A stretch of DNA of 5,572 bases from Bacillota bacterium (GTDB taxonomy: Bacteria; Bacillota_A; Clostridia; Peptostreptococcales; Anaerovoracaceae): NCBI GenBank assembly GCA_017438085.1, contig JAFRWH010000148.1:1-5572 (forward strand). The letters run 5' to 3'. Positions 1 through 5,156 of this stretch are shown one piece after another (positions within the stretch are counted from its first letter, which is position 1; every line of letters begins with the position of its first letter). The notes beneath the pieces are model-generated. The model did not search any database. It worked only from the letters and a program-made list of their open reading frames with translations, and was not told the origin of the DNA. Position numbers and translations under genes: made by a program.

Positions 1-264
1 GAGGGTCTTCCCAACGAGCTCAAGATGAAGTACCTTGCAGATAACGACTTTGCAGGACTTTCCGGCGATGCTCTTAAGGAAGCCATTTCCGAAGCCATTA
101 AGAAGAAGGATTCCGACCTGAAGGGCCAGATGGCGTCCGAAGGAACCACCCCCAGAAGGCTTACAGACCTGCTCGGATCCCTCTGCGACCTCACCTCTGG
201 CAGCGGAGACAAGGGCACACCCATCATCTGGATCCAGGGATACTTCGACAATTACACAATGTAA
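1..264 (+). CDS. 3' end of an unrecognised protein gene (5' truncated by window edge)
   Basis: The frame is open from base 1 to a TAA at 262-264, giving the last 87 residues of a protein whose start lies outside the window. An in-frame ATG at 25-27 has no convincing ribosome binding site before it (CCAACGAGCTC), and the open frame continues upstream of it, so it is probably internal. The visible part is hydrophilic: a Lys/Asp/Glu-rich, probably helical stretch with the segment SEAIKKKDSDLKG, then TTPRRLTDLLGSLCDLTSGS, and a more hydrophobic C-terminus PIIWIQGYFDNYTM. I see no signal peptide, membrane segment or catalytic motif that identifies a family, so I assign no function. Codon use (AAG lysine, CTT/CTC leucine) resembles the gcv genes, consistent with a resident, well-expressed gene. 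It is followed by its own terminator and is probably not co-transcribed with gcvT. Confidence 0.75.
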   Translation, partial: EGLPNELKMKYLADNDFAGLSGDALKEAISEAIKKKDSDLKGQMASEGTTPRRLTDLLGSLCDLTSGSGDKGTPIIWIQGYFDNYTM

Positions 265-275
265 TAATTCTTTTT

Positions 276-306
276 AAGAGCCCCGGCGGTATTGCCGGGG
301 CTTTTT
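276..306 (+). terminator. Intrinsic terminator of the upstream gene
   Basis: A perfect 9-bp GC-rich stem, AGCCCCGGC (279-287) with GCCGGGGCT (294-302), encloses a 6-base loop GGTATT. It can be extended at the base by a G-T and two A-T pairs (276-278 with 303-305). A run of five T follows (302-306). It starts 11 bases after the stop codon, so it ends the upstream transcript and insulates the gcv promoter. Confidence 0.93.
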
Positions 307-325
307 CTGTTGTGTGTATCGAAAA

Positions 326-361
326 TTCTAATAGATAGGCCAAATCGTTCAATAGATTGAA
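326..361. repeat. Paired AATAGAT repeat with a TTCAAT-AG-ATTGAA palindrome, candidate operator
   Basis: AATAGAT occurs at 330-336 and again at 351-357, 21 bp apart (two helical turns), preceded by TTCT and TTC respectively. The second copy sits inside a perfect inverted repeat, TTCAAT (348-353), AG, ATTGAA (356-361). The element lies just upstream of the gcv -35 box (384). The geometry would suit a dimeric DNA-binding regulator, but the sequence is AT-rich and matches no operator I can name, so this is only a candidate. Confidence 0.25.
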
Positions 362-365
362 ACTT

Positions 366-412
366 GTTAAAGATTTAATTAAATTGACATTGTTTCCGCC
401 TATATTTATAAT
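366..412 (+). promoter_or_regulatory. Consensus sigma-A promoter of the gcv operon
   Basis: A perfect -35 box TTGACA (384-389) and a perfect -10 box TATAAT (407-412) are separated by exactly 17 bases (390-406). The start of transcription is expected at about 417-419. The 18 bases before the -35 box contain only A and T except for one G, including the palindrome TTTAATTAAA (374-383), and could act as an UP element. The leader would be about 265 nt long. An unimproved consensus promoter fits a gene set whose control lies mainly downstream, in the riboswitch and terminator of the leader. Confidence 0.9.
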
Positions 413-433
413 ATTTATGCAAGATTAATATAG

Positions 434-479
434 TTCGGGTGAACGGTTCGGAAGGCTGTGCCGACCGATCCGGGACGAA
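434..479 (+). promoter_or_regulatory. Kink-turn hairpin before the glycine aptamer (candidate 'ghost aptamer')
   Basis: The RNA can fold as a textbook kink-turn. The C-stem is TTCG (434-437) with CGAA (476-479). A three-base bulge GGT (438-440) follows on one strand only. Tandem sheared G441-A475 and A442-G474 come next, then an A443-G473 step and an outer helix, CGG (444-446) with CCG (470-472), a T-T mismatch (447/469) and TCGG (448-451) with CCGA (465-468). An AA/GA internal loop (452-453/463-464) leads to GGC/GCC (454-456/460-462) capped by TGT. Known tandem glycine riboswitches form a kink-turn between leader and inter-aptamer linker. Here it ends two bases before P1 of the aptamer, where a full first aptamer would otherwise lie. 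The pairings are read directly; the ghost-aptamer label is inference from the known singleton class. Confidence 0.72.
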
Positions 480-480
480 A

Positions 481-570
481 CTCTGGAAAGCACATTTTGT
501 GCACCGTCGGGGCAAGCAGAGAAGCGTATTCTGGCGTTTTTCTGTGAATCTCTCAGGTAAAGACACAGAG
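481..570 (+). promoter_or_regulatory. Glycine riboswitch aptamer (single)
   Basis: The segment carries conserved blocks of the glycine (gcvT-motif) riboswitch in order: CTCTGGAAAG (481-490), a short hairpin CACA/TGTG (491-494/498-501), the core block CACCGTCGGGGCAAG (502-516), a second hairpin CAGAGAAGCG/CGTTTTTCTG (517-526/535-544), and the 3' block TGAATCTCTCAGGTAAAGACA (545-565, read with its neighbours) leading into CAGAG. P1 is CTCTG (481-485) with CAGAG (566-570). P2 is GAAAG (486-490) with CTCTC (550-554), with one A-C mismatch (488/552). The overall order closely follows the second aptamer of the well-studied Vibrio cholerae gcvT riboswitch. Its place directly before gcvT supports glycine as ligand. 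Only one complete aptamer is present. Confidence 0.94.
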
Positions 571-611
571 CTGGTATGCTTTCTTTGCATATTAGCTCTG
601 TTTTTGTTTTT
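565..611 (+). terminator. Riboswitch-controlled intrinsic terminator (attenuator)
   Basis: A 15-bp stem forms between 565-579 (ACAGAGCTGGTATGC) and 587-601 (GCATATTAGCTCTGT), with two internal G-T pairs and a TTTCTTT loop (580-586). It is followed by TTTTTGTTTTT (601-611). Bases 566-570, the 3' strand of aptamer P1, are also part of the terminator's 5' arm, so the two folds exclude each other. Glycine binding should stabilise P1 and block the terminator, making an ON switch. The gcvT ribosome binding site is about 60 bases further down and is not part of either fold, so control is expected at transcription rather than translation. Confidence 0.92.
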
Positions 612-626
612 ATATCAATACGTTAT

Positions 627-648
627 AAATGTCCGGGTGCAGACATTT
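627..648 (+). other. Small stem-loop in the leader after the attenuator
   Basis: AAATGTC (627-633) and GACATTT (642-648) form a perfect 7-bp stem with an 8-base loop CGGGTGCA. No T-run follows, so it is not a terminator. It would lie at the 5' side of the read-through transcript, about 20 bases before the gcvT ribosome binding site. Its role is unknown. Confidence 0.4.
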
Positions 649-669
649 GCATCTCGGGCGCATCTGATC

Positions 670-676
670 AAGGAGG
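670..676 (+). promoter_or_regulatory. Ribosome binding site of gcvT
   Basis: AAGGAGG matches the Shine-Dalgarno consensus and lies six bases before the ATG at 683, which fixes the gcvT start. It is outside both the aptamer and the attenuator hairpin. Confidence 0.9.
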
Positions 677-682
677 ATAAAT

Positions 683-1789
683 ATGGAAAAGAAAACACCC
701 CTCTATGACAAGCATGTGGCACTTGGCGGAAAGATGGTCGAATTTGGCGGCTTCCTTATGCCGGTACAGTACAAGGCTGGCGTAGTTGCCGAGCACATGG
801 TAGTCAGAGAAAAGGTCGGTCTGTTTGATGTATCCCACATGGGCGAGATCAGACTCTCCGGACCCGACGCTGAAAAGAACATTCAGTGGATCTGCACCAC
901 CGACATTTCCAAGATGGTCATCGGCCAGATCAAGTATTCCATGTTCTGCAACGAAAACGGCGGCATCGTGGACGACCTGGTTATCTGCAAGCTTGCAGAT
1001 GATGACTTCATGCTTGTTGTAAACGCAGGCAACAGAGCTAAGGACGGCGCATGGGTATTCAGCCATCTGAACGGCGATGTTACTTATGTTGATCAGGGAG
1101 ACCTCTGGGGCGAGCTGGCTCTGCAGGGACCTCTGGCTGGCAAGGTAGCTGAAAAGCTGGTCAAGAAGGAAGATCTGCCCGATCTTTATTATTACTTCTC
1201 TTATCCCGTAGACGTAAACGTAGGAAACAGAACCATCCAGTGCCTGATCTCCCAGACCGGTTACACCGGCGAGTTCGGCTATGAATTCTACTGCAAGGCA
1301 GAAGATGCTCCCGACCTTTGGGATGCTCTGCTCGCAGCCGGCGAAGAATTCGGCATCCTCCCCTGCGGCCTCGGCGCAAGAGATACCCTCAGACTGGAAG
1401 CTTCCATGCCGCTATATGGCCATGAAATGACCGATGACATCACACCTAAGGAAGCGGGCCTGTTCGTAAGACTCAAGGGCAAGGATTATCTTGGAAGAGA
1501 AGGCATCGCTGCAAGAATGCCGGCTAAGATCAAGAGAGTTGGCTTCAAGGTAGTAGGCAGAGGCATCGTTCGTGAGCACTGCGATCTCTATGCCATCGGC
1601 GGAGACAAGATTGGCTGGATCAGCTCCGGCACACACTGCCCGTATCTGGGATATGGCGTTGCAATGGGCTATGTTCCCGTTGAAAGCGAAGACGGCACTC
1701 ACTACAATGTAGACGTCCGCGGACGTATGATCGAAGTTGAGCAGATTCCTCTTCCCTTCTACAAGATCGAGCACAACGTAGCAAAATAA
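683..1789 (+). CDS. gcvT: Glycine cleavage system T-protein (aminomethyltransferase)
   Basis: The 368-residue product is a full-length T-protein (family about 360-375). It acts in the cytoplasm, moving the methylene group from the aminomethyl-lipoyl arm of GcvH to tetrahydrofolate, giving 5,10-methylene-THF, ammonia and the dihydrolipoyl arm. Recognisable blocks run in family order: TPLYDKH (5-11), the LFDVSHMGE block (47-55), GGIVDDL (93-99) with the acidic pair Asp97/Asp98 where the family has its catalytic aspartate, VNAGN (113-117) near the folate site, TGYTGE (192-197), GLGARDTLRLE (229-239), and the C-terminal barrel with SGTHCPYLGYGVAMGYV (315-331). The ATG start is set by AAGGAGG six bases upstream. 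As first gene after the glycine-responsive leader, it sits in the classic regulated position. No truncation or missing key residue is visible. A folate-dependent demethylase of the same fold is a less likely reading, given the gcvH-gcvPA-gcvPB neighbours. Confidence 0.97.
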   Translation: MEKKTPLYDKHVALGGKMVEFGGFLMPVQYKAGVVAEHMVVREKVGLFDVSHMGEIRLSGPDAEKNIQWICTTDISKMVIGQIKYSMFCNENGGIVDDLVICKLADDDFMLVVNAGNRAKDGAWVFSHLNGDVTYVDQGDLWGELALQGPLAGKVAEKLVKKEDLPDLYYYFSYPVDVNVGNRTIQCLISQTGYTGEFGYEFYCKAEDAPDLWDALLAAGEEFGILPCGLGARDTLRLEASMPLYGHEMTDDITPKEAGLFVRLKGKDYLGREGIAARMPAKIKRVGFKVVGRGIVREHCDLYAIGGDKIGWISSGTHCPYLGYGVAMGYVPVESEDGTHYNVDVRGRMIEVEQIPLPFYKIEHNVAK

Positions 1790-1811
1790 GCTGCCTTAAA
1801 AACGTAAATCA

Positions 1812-1845
1812 GCCGTTGCTCCCCAAATGATACCGGGAGCGCGGC
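1812..1845 (+). other. Intercistronic stem-loop between gcvT and gcvH
   Basis: GCCG-TGCTCCC (1812-1823, with T1816 bulged) pairs with GGGAGCGCGGC (1835-1845), about 11 bp with one G-T, around the loop CAAATGATACC. GCTGCC at 1790-1795 could compete for GGCAGT at 1843-1848. There is no T-run after it (AGTTATATC), so it is not a standard terminator. It may stabilise or guide processing of the mRNA. Confidence 0.6.
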
Positions 1846-1881
1846 AGTTATATCAAAATATTTAAAAAGGAGATACTAAAA

Positions 1882-2256
1882 ATGAATTATCCCGAAGAAC
1901 TCAAGTACACAGCAAGTGATGAATGGGTAAAGATGATCGATGAGACCACCGCTCTGGTAGGCCTTTCCGATTTCGCTCAGGACGCTCTCGGCGATCTGGT
2001 TTACATCAACCTGCCCGTAGAAGGCGACCCCGTTACCGCAGGCGAAGCTCTTTGCGACGTAGAATCCGTAAAGGCTGTTTCCGACGTTATCAGCCCTGTT
2101 ACCGGCGAGATCGCAGAAGTTAACGAAGAGCTGCAGGACAACCCCGCTCTGATCAACTCCGATCCTTATGGCGCATGGATCGCAAAGATCGTTAACGTCA
2201 CCGGTTTTGAAGAACTGATGACCGCAGCAGAATATGCTGCCGCTAAGGAAGCTTAA
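1882..2256 (+). CDS. gcvH: Glycine cleavage system H-protein (lipoyl carrier)
   Basis: The 124-residue product matches the usual H-protein length (about 125-130). It is the mobile carrier of the system: a lipoyl group on one lysine takes the aminomethyl group from the P-protein, presents it to the T-protein, and is reoxidised by the L-protein. The lipoylation motif is plain, [17 protein letters not shown] (59-75), with Lys64 as the attachment site. Other family marks are the N-terminal block SDEWV (12-16, including the conserved Glu14), [20 protein letters not shown] (26-45) and a C-terminal helix ending in AAAKEA. The ATG is preceded by AAAGGAG (1866-1872), nine bases away. The protein is acidic and has no signal peptide. 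It lies in the operon between gcvT and gcvPA, separated by 92 and 69 bases, each spacer holding a stable stem-loop. The partial lplA downstream encodes an enzyme able to lipoylate it. Confidence 0.98.
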   Translation: MNYPEELKYTASDEWVKMIDETTALVGLSDFAQDALGDLVYINLPVEGDPVTAGEALCDVESVKAVSDVISPVTGEIAEVNEELQDNPALINSDPYGAWIAKIVNVTGFEELMTAAEYAAAKEA

Positions 2257-2271
2257 TTATTTGCCGTCAAG

Positions 2272-2304
2272 ACAGGGGATGCGGGGCAGAATCTCATCCC
2301 CTGT
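2272..2304 (+). other. Intercistronic stem-loop between gcvH and gcvPA
   Basis: ACAGGGGATG (2272-2281) and CATCCCCTGT (2295-2304) form a perfect 10-bp stem with a 13-base loop. The sequence after it, AATTGAAAG, has no T-run, so a terminator is unlikely. The gcvPA ribosome binding site begins nine bases later and stays free. A role in 3'-end protection of a gcvTH segment is possible but not shown. Confidence 0.65.
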
Positions 2305-2325
2305 AATTGAAAGAAAGGATTTGTA

Positions 2326-3642
2326 ATGGGTTCCTATGTTCCTAATACAGCCAAGGACCAGCAGGAGATGCTGGCAGCCCTTGGCCTTAGCAGCATGAAA
2401 GAGCTCTACAAGGATGTTCCCCAGAACATGAGTCTGGACAAGCTGAACATCGCTCCCGGACTTTCCGAGATGGAAGTCAGAGAGAGAATGAGCGACTATG
2501 CTGACGCAAACAAGATCTTTAAGACCGTACTCCGCGGTGCCGGCTCCTATCGTCACTTCATTCCTGCAGTGGTAAAGGAGATCACCGGCCGCGAAGAACT
2601 GGTTACCTGCTACACCCCCTATCAGGCTGAGATCAGCCAGGGCGTGCTCCAGGGAATCTTCGAGTTCCAGACCATGATCTGCGAACTCACCGGAATGGAT
2701 GTTTCCAATGCATCCCACTATGATGGTGGTACTGCAGCTGCAGAGACCATTCCCATGTGCAAGGACAGAAAGCGCACCAAGGCTTATGTCTCCGGCGCTG
2801 TAAATCCTCAGGTCATCGAAGTAATGCAGACCTACTGCTTCGCTTCCAACACCGAGCTCGTAGTCATCCCCGCAAAGGATGGCAAGACCGACAAGGAAGC
2901 TGTTAAGGCAGCTCTTGGCGCAGATGCAGCCTGCTTTATGATCCAGCAGCCTAACTTCTTCGGCATGATCGAAGATGCAAAGGAGATCGGCGAGATCGTA
3001 CACGAGGCCGGCGCAAAGTTCGTTATGAGCGTTAACCCCATCGCCTGCGCACTCCTGCCCACTCCCAGAGAGTACGGCGCTGACATCGCTGTCGGCGACG
3101 GCCAGCCCCTGGGCCTGGATACCTGCTTCGGCGGTCCGTATCTCGGATTCATGGCAACCACCAGCGCAATGGTAAGAAAGCTGCCCGGACGTATCGTAGG
3201 TGAGACCGTAGATACCGAAGGCGAAAAGGGCTATGTTCTGACCCTCTCCGCAAGAGAGCAGCACATCCGCCGCGAAAAGGCTTCCTCCAATATCTGCTCC
3301 AACCAGTCCCTCTGCGCATTCGCTGCAGGCGTATACATGGCAGCAATGGGCGAAAAGGGCATGAAGCAGGCAGCAGTAAGCTCCGCTTCCAAGGCTCACT
3401 ACCTGGCAAGCGAACTCGAGAAGGCCGGCTTTGCTCCCCTGTACAAGGGTGAATTCTTCCACGAATTCGTAATGGCTACCCACTGCCCGAAGTGCACCGC
3501 TAAGGTCCTGAAGGCTCTGGAAGAGAAGAATATCCTCGGCGGACTGCCCGTAGAGGGCGGCATTCTCTGGTGCACCACCGAGCTGGTCAGCAAGGCTAAG
3601 CTCGACGAAGTGGTAGCAACAGTAAAGGAGGTGCTCGCATAA
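2326..3642 (+). CDS. gcvPA: Glycine dehydrogenase (decarboxylating), P-protein subunit 1
   Basis: The 438-residue product is the N-terminal-half subunit of the split P-protein found in Bacillota, Thermotoga and archaea (usually about 440-450 residues). With GcvPB it forms the PLP enzyme that decarboxylates glycine and loads the aminomethyl group onto lipoylated GcvH. Family blocks include YVPNT (4-8), GAGSYRHFIP (71-80), TPYQAEISQGVLQ (97-109), DVSNASHYDGGTAAAE (125-140), GGPYLG (269-274), REQHIRREKASSNICSNQ (310-327) and the C-terminal LGGLPVEGGILWCTTE (404-419). It lacks the PLP-binding lysine motif, as expected, since that lies in GcvPB. AAAGGA (2314-2319) sits six bases before the ATG. 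The stop overlaps the gcvPB start, indicating translational coupling and equal synthesis. An unusual feature is CPKC at 387-390. The split is the natural two-gene form, not a frameshift: both halves have their own ribosome binding site and expected ends. Confidence 0.97.
   Translation: MGSYVPNTAKDQQEMLAALGLSSMKELYKDVPQNMSLDKLNIAPGLSEMEVRERMSDYADANKIFKTVLRGAGSYRHFIPAVVKEITGREELVTCYTPYQAEISQGVLQGIFEFQTMICELTGMDVSNASHYDGGTAAAETIPMCKDRKRTKAYVSGAVNPQVIEVMQTYCFASNTELVVIPAKDGKTDKEAVKAALGADAACFMIQQPNFFGMIEDAKEIGEIVHEAGAKFVMSVNPIACALLPTPREYGADIAVGDGQPLGLDTCFGGPYLGFMATTSAMVRKLPGRIVGETVDTEGEKGYVLTLSAREQHIRREKASSNICSNQSLCAFAAGVYMAAMGEKGMKQAAVSSASKAHYLASELEKAGFAPLYKGEFFHEFVMATHCPKCTAKVLKALEEKNILGGLPVEGGILWCTTELVSKAKLDEVVATVKEVLA
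3624..3642 (+). promoter_or_regulatory. Ribosome binding site of gcvPB inside gcvPA, with ATAATG start-stop overlap
   Basis: AAAGGAGGTG (3624-3633) is a long match to the 16S anti-Shine-Dalgarno, placed within the last codons of gcvPA. The gcvPA stop TAA (3640-3642) shares its last A with the gcvPB ATG (3642-3644). This favours reinitiation by ribosomes finishing gcvPA and supports 1:1 production of the two subunits. Confidence 0.9.
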
Positions 3643-5072
3643 TGAAGACTATATTTGAACTCGGCTGCGAAGGAAGAGGTCTTAGCCTTCTGCCTGAGTG
3701 CGATGTTCCTGTAGTAAAGTTTGCTGAAGAAAGAGAAGCAGCTTTAAGACTGCCCCACGTTTCCGAGAACGAACTTACCAGACACTACACCGCTCTCTGC
3801 AAGCGCATCCACGGCGTAAACGATGGATTCTATCCTCTGGGATCCTGCACCATGAAGTACAATCCCAAGATCAACGAAGAAGCAGCAGCACTGCCCGGCT
3901 TCACTCAGCTGCATCCTCTGCAGCCTGTTGAGACCGCTCAGGGCGCACTGAAGCTGATCTATGACCTTGGCGAATCTCTCGGCGAAGTATTCGGCATGGA
4001 TGCCGTTACTTTCCAGCCTGCAGCAGGCGCACACGGCGAATTCACCGGCGTTATGCTGATCAAGGCATATCACGTTGACCGCGGCGACACTGCAAGAACC
4101 AAGATCATCGTTCCTGACAGTGCACACGGCACCAACCCTGCAACCGCAGCAATGTGCGGTTACACCGTTGTCAATATCCCCTCCGGCCCGGATGGCTGCG
4201 TAGACCTGGATGCTCTGAGAGCAGCTGTTGGTCCCGACACCGCAGGCCTGATGCTGACCAACCCCAACACCGTTGGTATCTTCGACAAGAACATTCTTGA
4301 GATCACCAAGATCGTTCACGAAGCAGGCGGTCTGTGCTACTATGACGGCGCTAACCTGAACGCTGTTATGGGTATCGTACGCCCCGGCGACATGGGATTT
4401 GACTGCATCCACAGCAACCTCCACAAGACCTGGTCCACACCTCACGGCGGCGGCGGTCCCGGTGCAGGCGCTGTAGGCTGCAAGGAATTCCTGAAGAAGT
4501 ACATGCCCGGTCCTCTTGTTGAGAAGACCGAAGAAGGCTATGCATTCGCATATCCCGAAAAGTCCATCGGCAGAGTTAAGACATTCTACGGCAACTTCGG
4601 TGTTGTAGTAAGAGGTCTTGCTTATGTTCTGACCCTGGGCGCAGAGGGCATCCCCGAAGCTGCATCCAACGCTGTTCTGAATGCTAACTACATGAAGGCT
4701 CAGCTGTCCAAGGGCAGATATCAGATGTCCCATGAAGGCATCTGCATGCACGAGTTCGTAATCGATGTTGCAAACATCCTCCACGATACCGGCTGCAACG
4801 CTCTGGATCTGGCTAAGAGAATGCTGGATTACGATCTGCATCCGCCTACGATGTACTTCCCGCTCATCGTTCACGAAGCTCTGATGGTAGAGCCTTGCGA
4901 AACCGAGAGCAAGCAGACACTGGACGAAGTTATCGACATTTACAACAAGATCGCAGAAGAAGCTTACACTGATCCTGCAGGCATCCACGCTGCTCCTCAG
5001 ACCACTCCTGTAAAGAGACTGGACGAGGTCGGCGCTGCCAGAAACATGATCCTGAAGTATAACTTCGAATAA
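3642..5072 (+). CDS. gcvPB: Glycine dehydrogenase (decarboxylating), P-protein subunit 2 (PLP subunit)
   Basis: The 476-residue product is the C-terminal-half subunit of the split P-protein (usually about 475-500 residues) and carries the PLP cofactor. Motifs in order: FYPLGSCTMKYNPK (63-76), FQPAAGAHGEFTG (124-136), DSAHGTNPATAA (159-170), LTNPNTVGIF (205-214), YYDGANLNAVMG (233-244), and the PLP site SNLHKTWSTPHGGGGPGAG (258-276), where Lys262 should form the internal aldimine. The C-terminal part includes HEFVIDV (370-376) and PPTMYFP (401-407), typical of the family. It works as a heterotetramer with GcvPA in characterised relatives. The start is fixed by the strong ribosome binding site and the overlap with the gcvPA stop. 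A 20-bp hairpin follows eight bases after the stop, so most operon transcripts probably end here. No frameshift or missing active-site residue is visible. Confidence 0.97.
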   Translation: MKTIFELGCEGRGLSLLPECDVPVVKFAEEREAALRLPHVSENELTRHYTALCKRIHGVNDGFYPLGSCTMKYNPKINEEAAALPGFTQLHPLQPVETAQGALKLIYDLGESLGEVFGMDAVTFQPAAGAHGEFTGVMLIKAYHVDRGDTARTKIIVPDSAHGTNPATAAMCGYTVVNIPSGPDGCVDLDALRAAVGPDTAGLMLTNPNTVGIFDKNILEITKIVHEAGGLCYYDGANLNAVMGIVRPGDMGFDCIHSNLHKTWSTPHGGGGPGAGAVGCKEFLKKYMPGPLVEKTEEGYAFAYPEKSIGRVKTFYGNFGVVVRGLAYVLTLGAEGIPEAASNAVLNANYMKAQLSKGRYQMSHEGICMHEFVIDVANILHDTGCNALDLAKRMLDYDLHPPTMYFPLIVHEALMVEPCETESKQTLDEVIDIYNKIAEEAYTDPAGIHAAPQTTPVKRLDEVGAARNMILKYNFE

Positions 5073-5080
5073 ATGACTTG

Positions 5081-5126
5081 AAAACCGGGCTTCTCGGGCT
5101 TTCAACAGCTTGAGGAGCCCGGTTTT
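5081..5126. terminator. Long terminator hairpin after gcvPB
   Basis: Bases 5081-5100 and 5107-5126 pair over 20 consecutive positions (three of them G-T) with a 6-base loop TTCAAC. The outer part is AAAACCGGGCT with AGCCCGGTTTT. The T-run on the + strand is only TTTT and belongs to the stem, followed by AGTGG, so termination may be incomplete. The AAAA on the left arm gives the same arrangement on the other strand, so it could act in both directions. It separates gcvPB from lplA. Confidence 0.82.
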
Positions 5127-5156
5127 AGTGGTATTACAAAGCCGTATCTTTAACAT

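Noticed and set aside
420..480. A second complete glycine aptamer upstream (tandem riboswitch)
   Set aside because: The conserved blocks (GGAGAG-like, CCG-GGGGCAAG-like and CTCTCAGG-like) occur only once, at 481-570. The upstream 60 bases fit a kink-turn hairpin instead.
439..708. 89-codon plus-strand frame starting at GTG 439
   Set aside because: It runs through the kink-turn, the glycine aptamer, the terminator and into gcvT, with no ribosome binding site. The RNA structure explains this sequence.
668..1066. 132-codon minus-strand frame, and a similar 120-codon one at 1412-1774, opposite gcvT
   Set aside because: Shadows of the gcvT coding frame without motifs or start signals.
683..1789. 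Novel activity of the T-protein suggested by Gln in SQTGYTGE (residues 190-197)
   Set aside because: The residue before TGYTGE varies among true aminomethyltransferases, and all other blocks are standard.
2272..2304. Transcription terminator within the operon after gcvH (and likewise 1812-1845)
   Set aside because: Neither hairpin is followed by a T-run on either strand, and the downstream genes complete the same pathway with no new promoter evident.
2257..3483. Open frame of 408 codons on the minus strand opposite gcvPA
   Set aside because: Same kind of shadow, low-complexity Ala/Gly/Cys/Leu composition, no recognisable domain, fully inside a confident sense gene plus a spacer hairpin.
3631..3650. 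A frameshift or nonsense change splitting a single gcvP gene
   Set aside because: The junction has a strong ribosome binding site and a one-base start-stop overlap, and both products have the lengths and ends of natural GcvPA and GcvPB.
3744..5156. Long open frame of 470 codons on the minus strand opposite gcvPB
   Set aside because: It is a shadow of gcvPB: the protein is Cys/Val/Gly-rich without family motifs, covers strongly conserved gcvPB motifs, and starts beyond the terminator with no promoter or ribosome binding site seen. Codon bias of the sense gene removes antisense stops.
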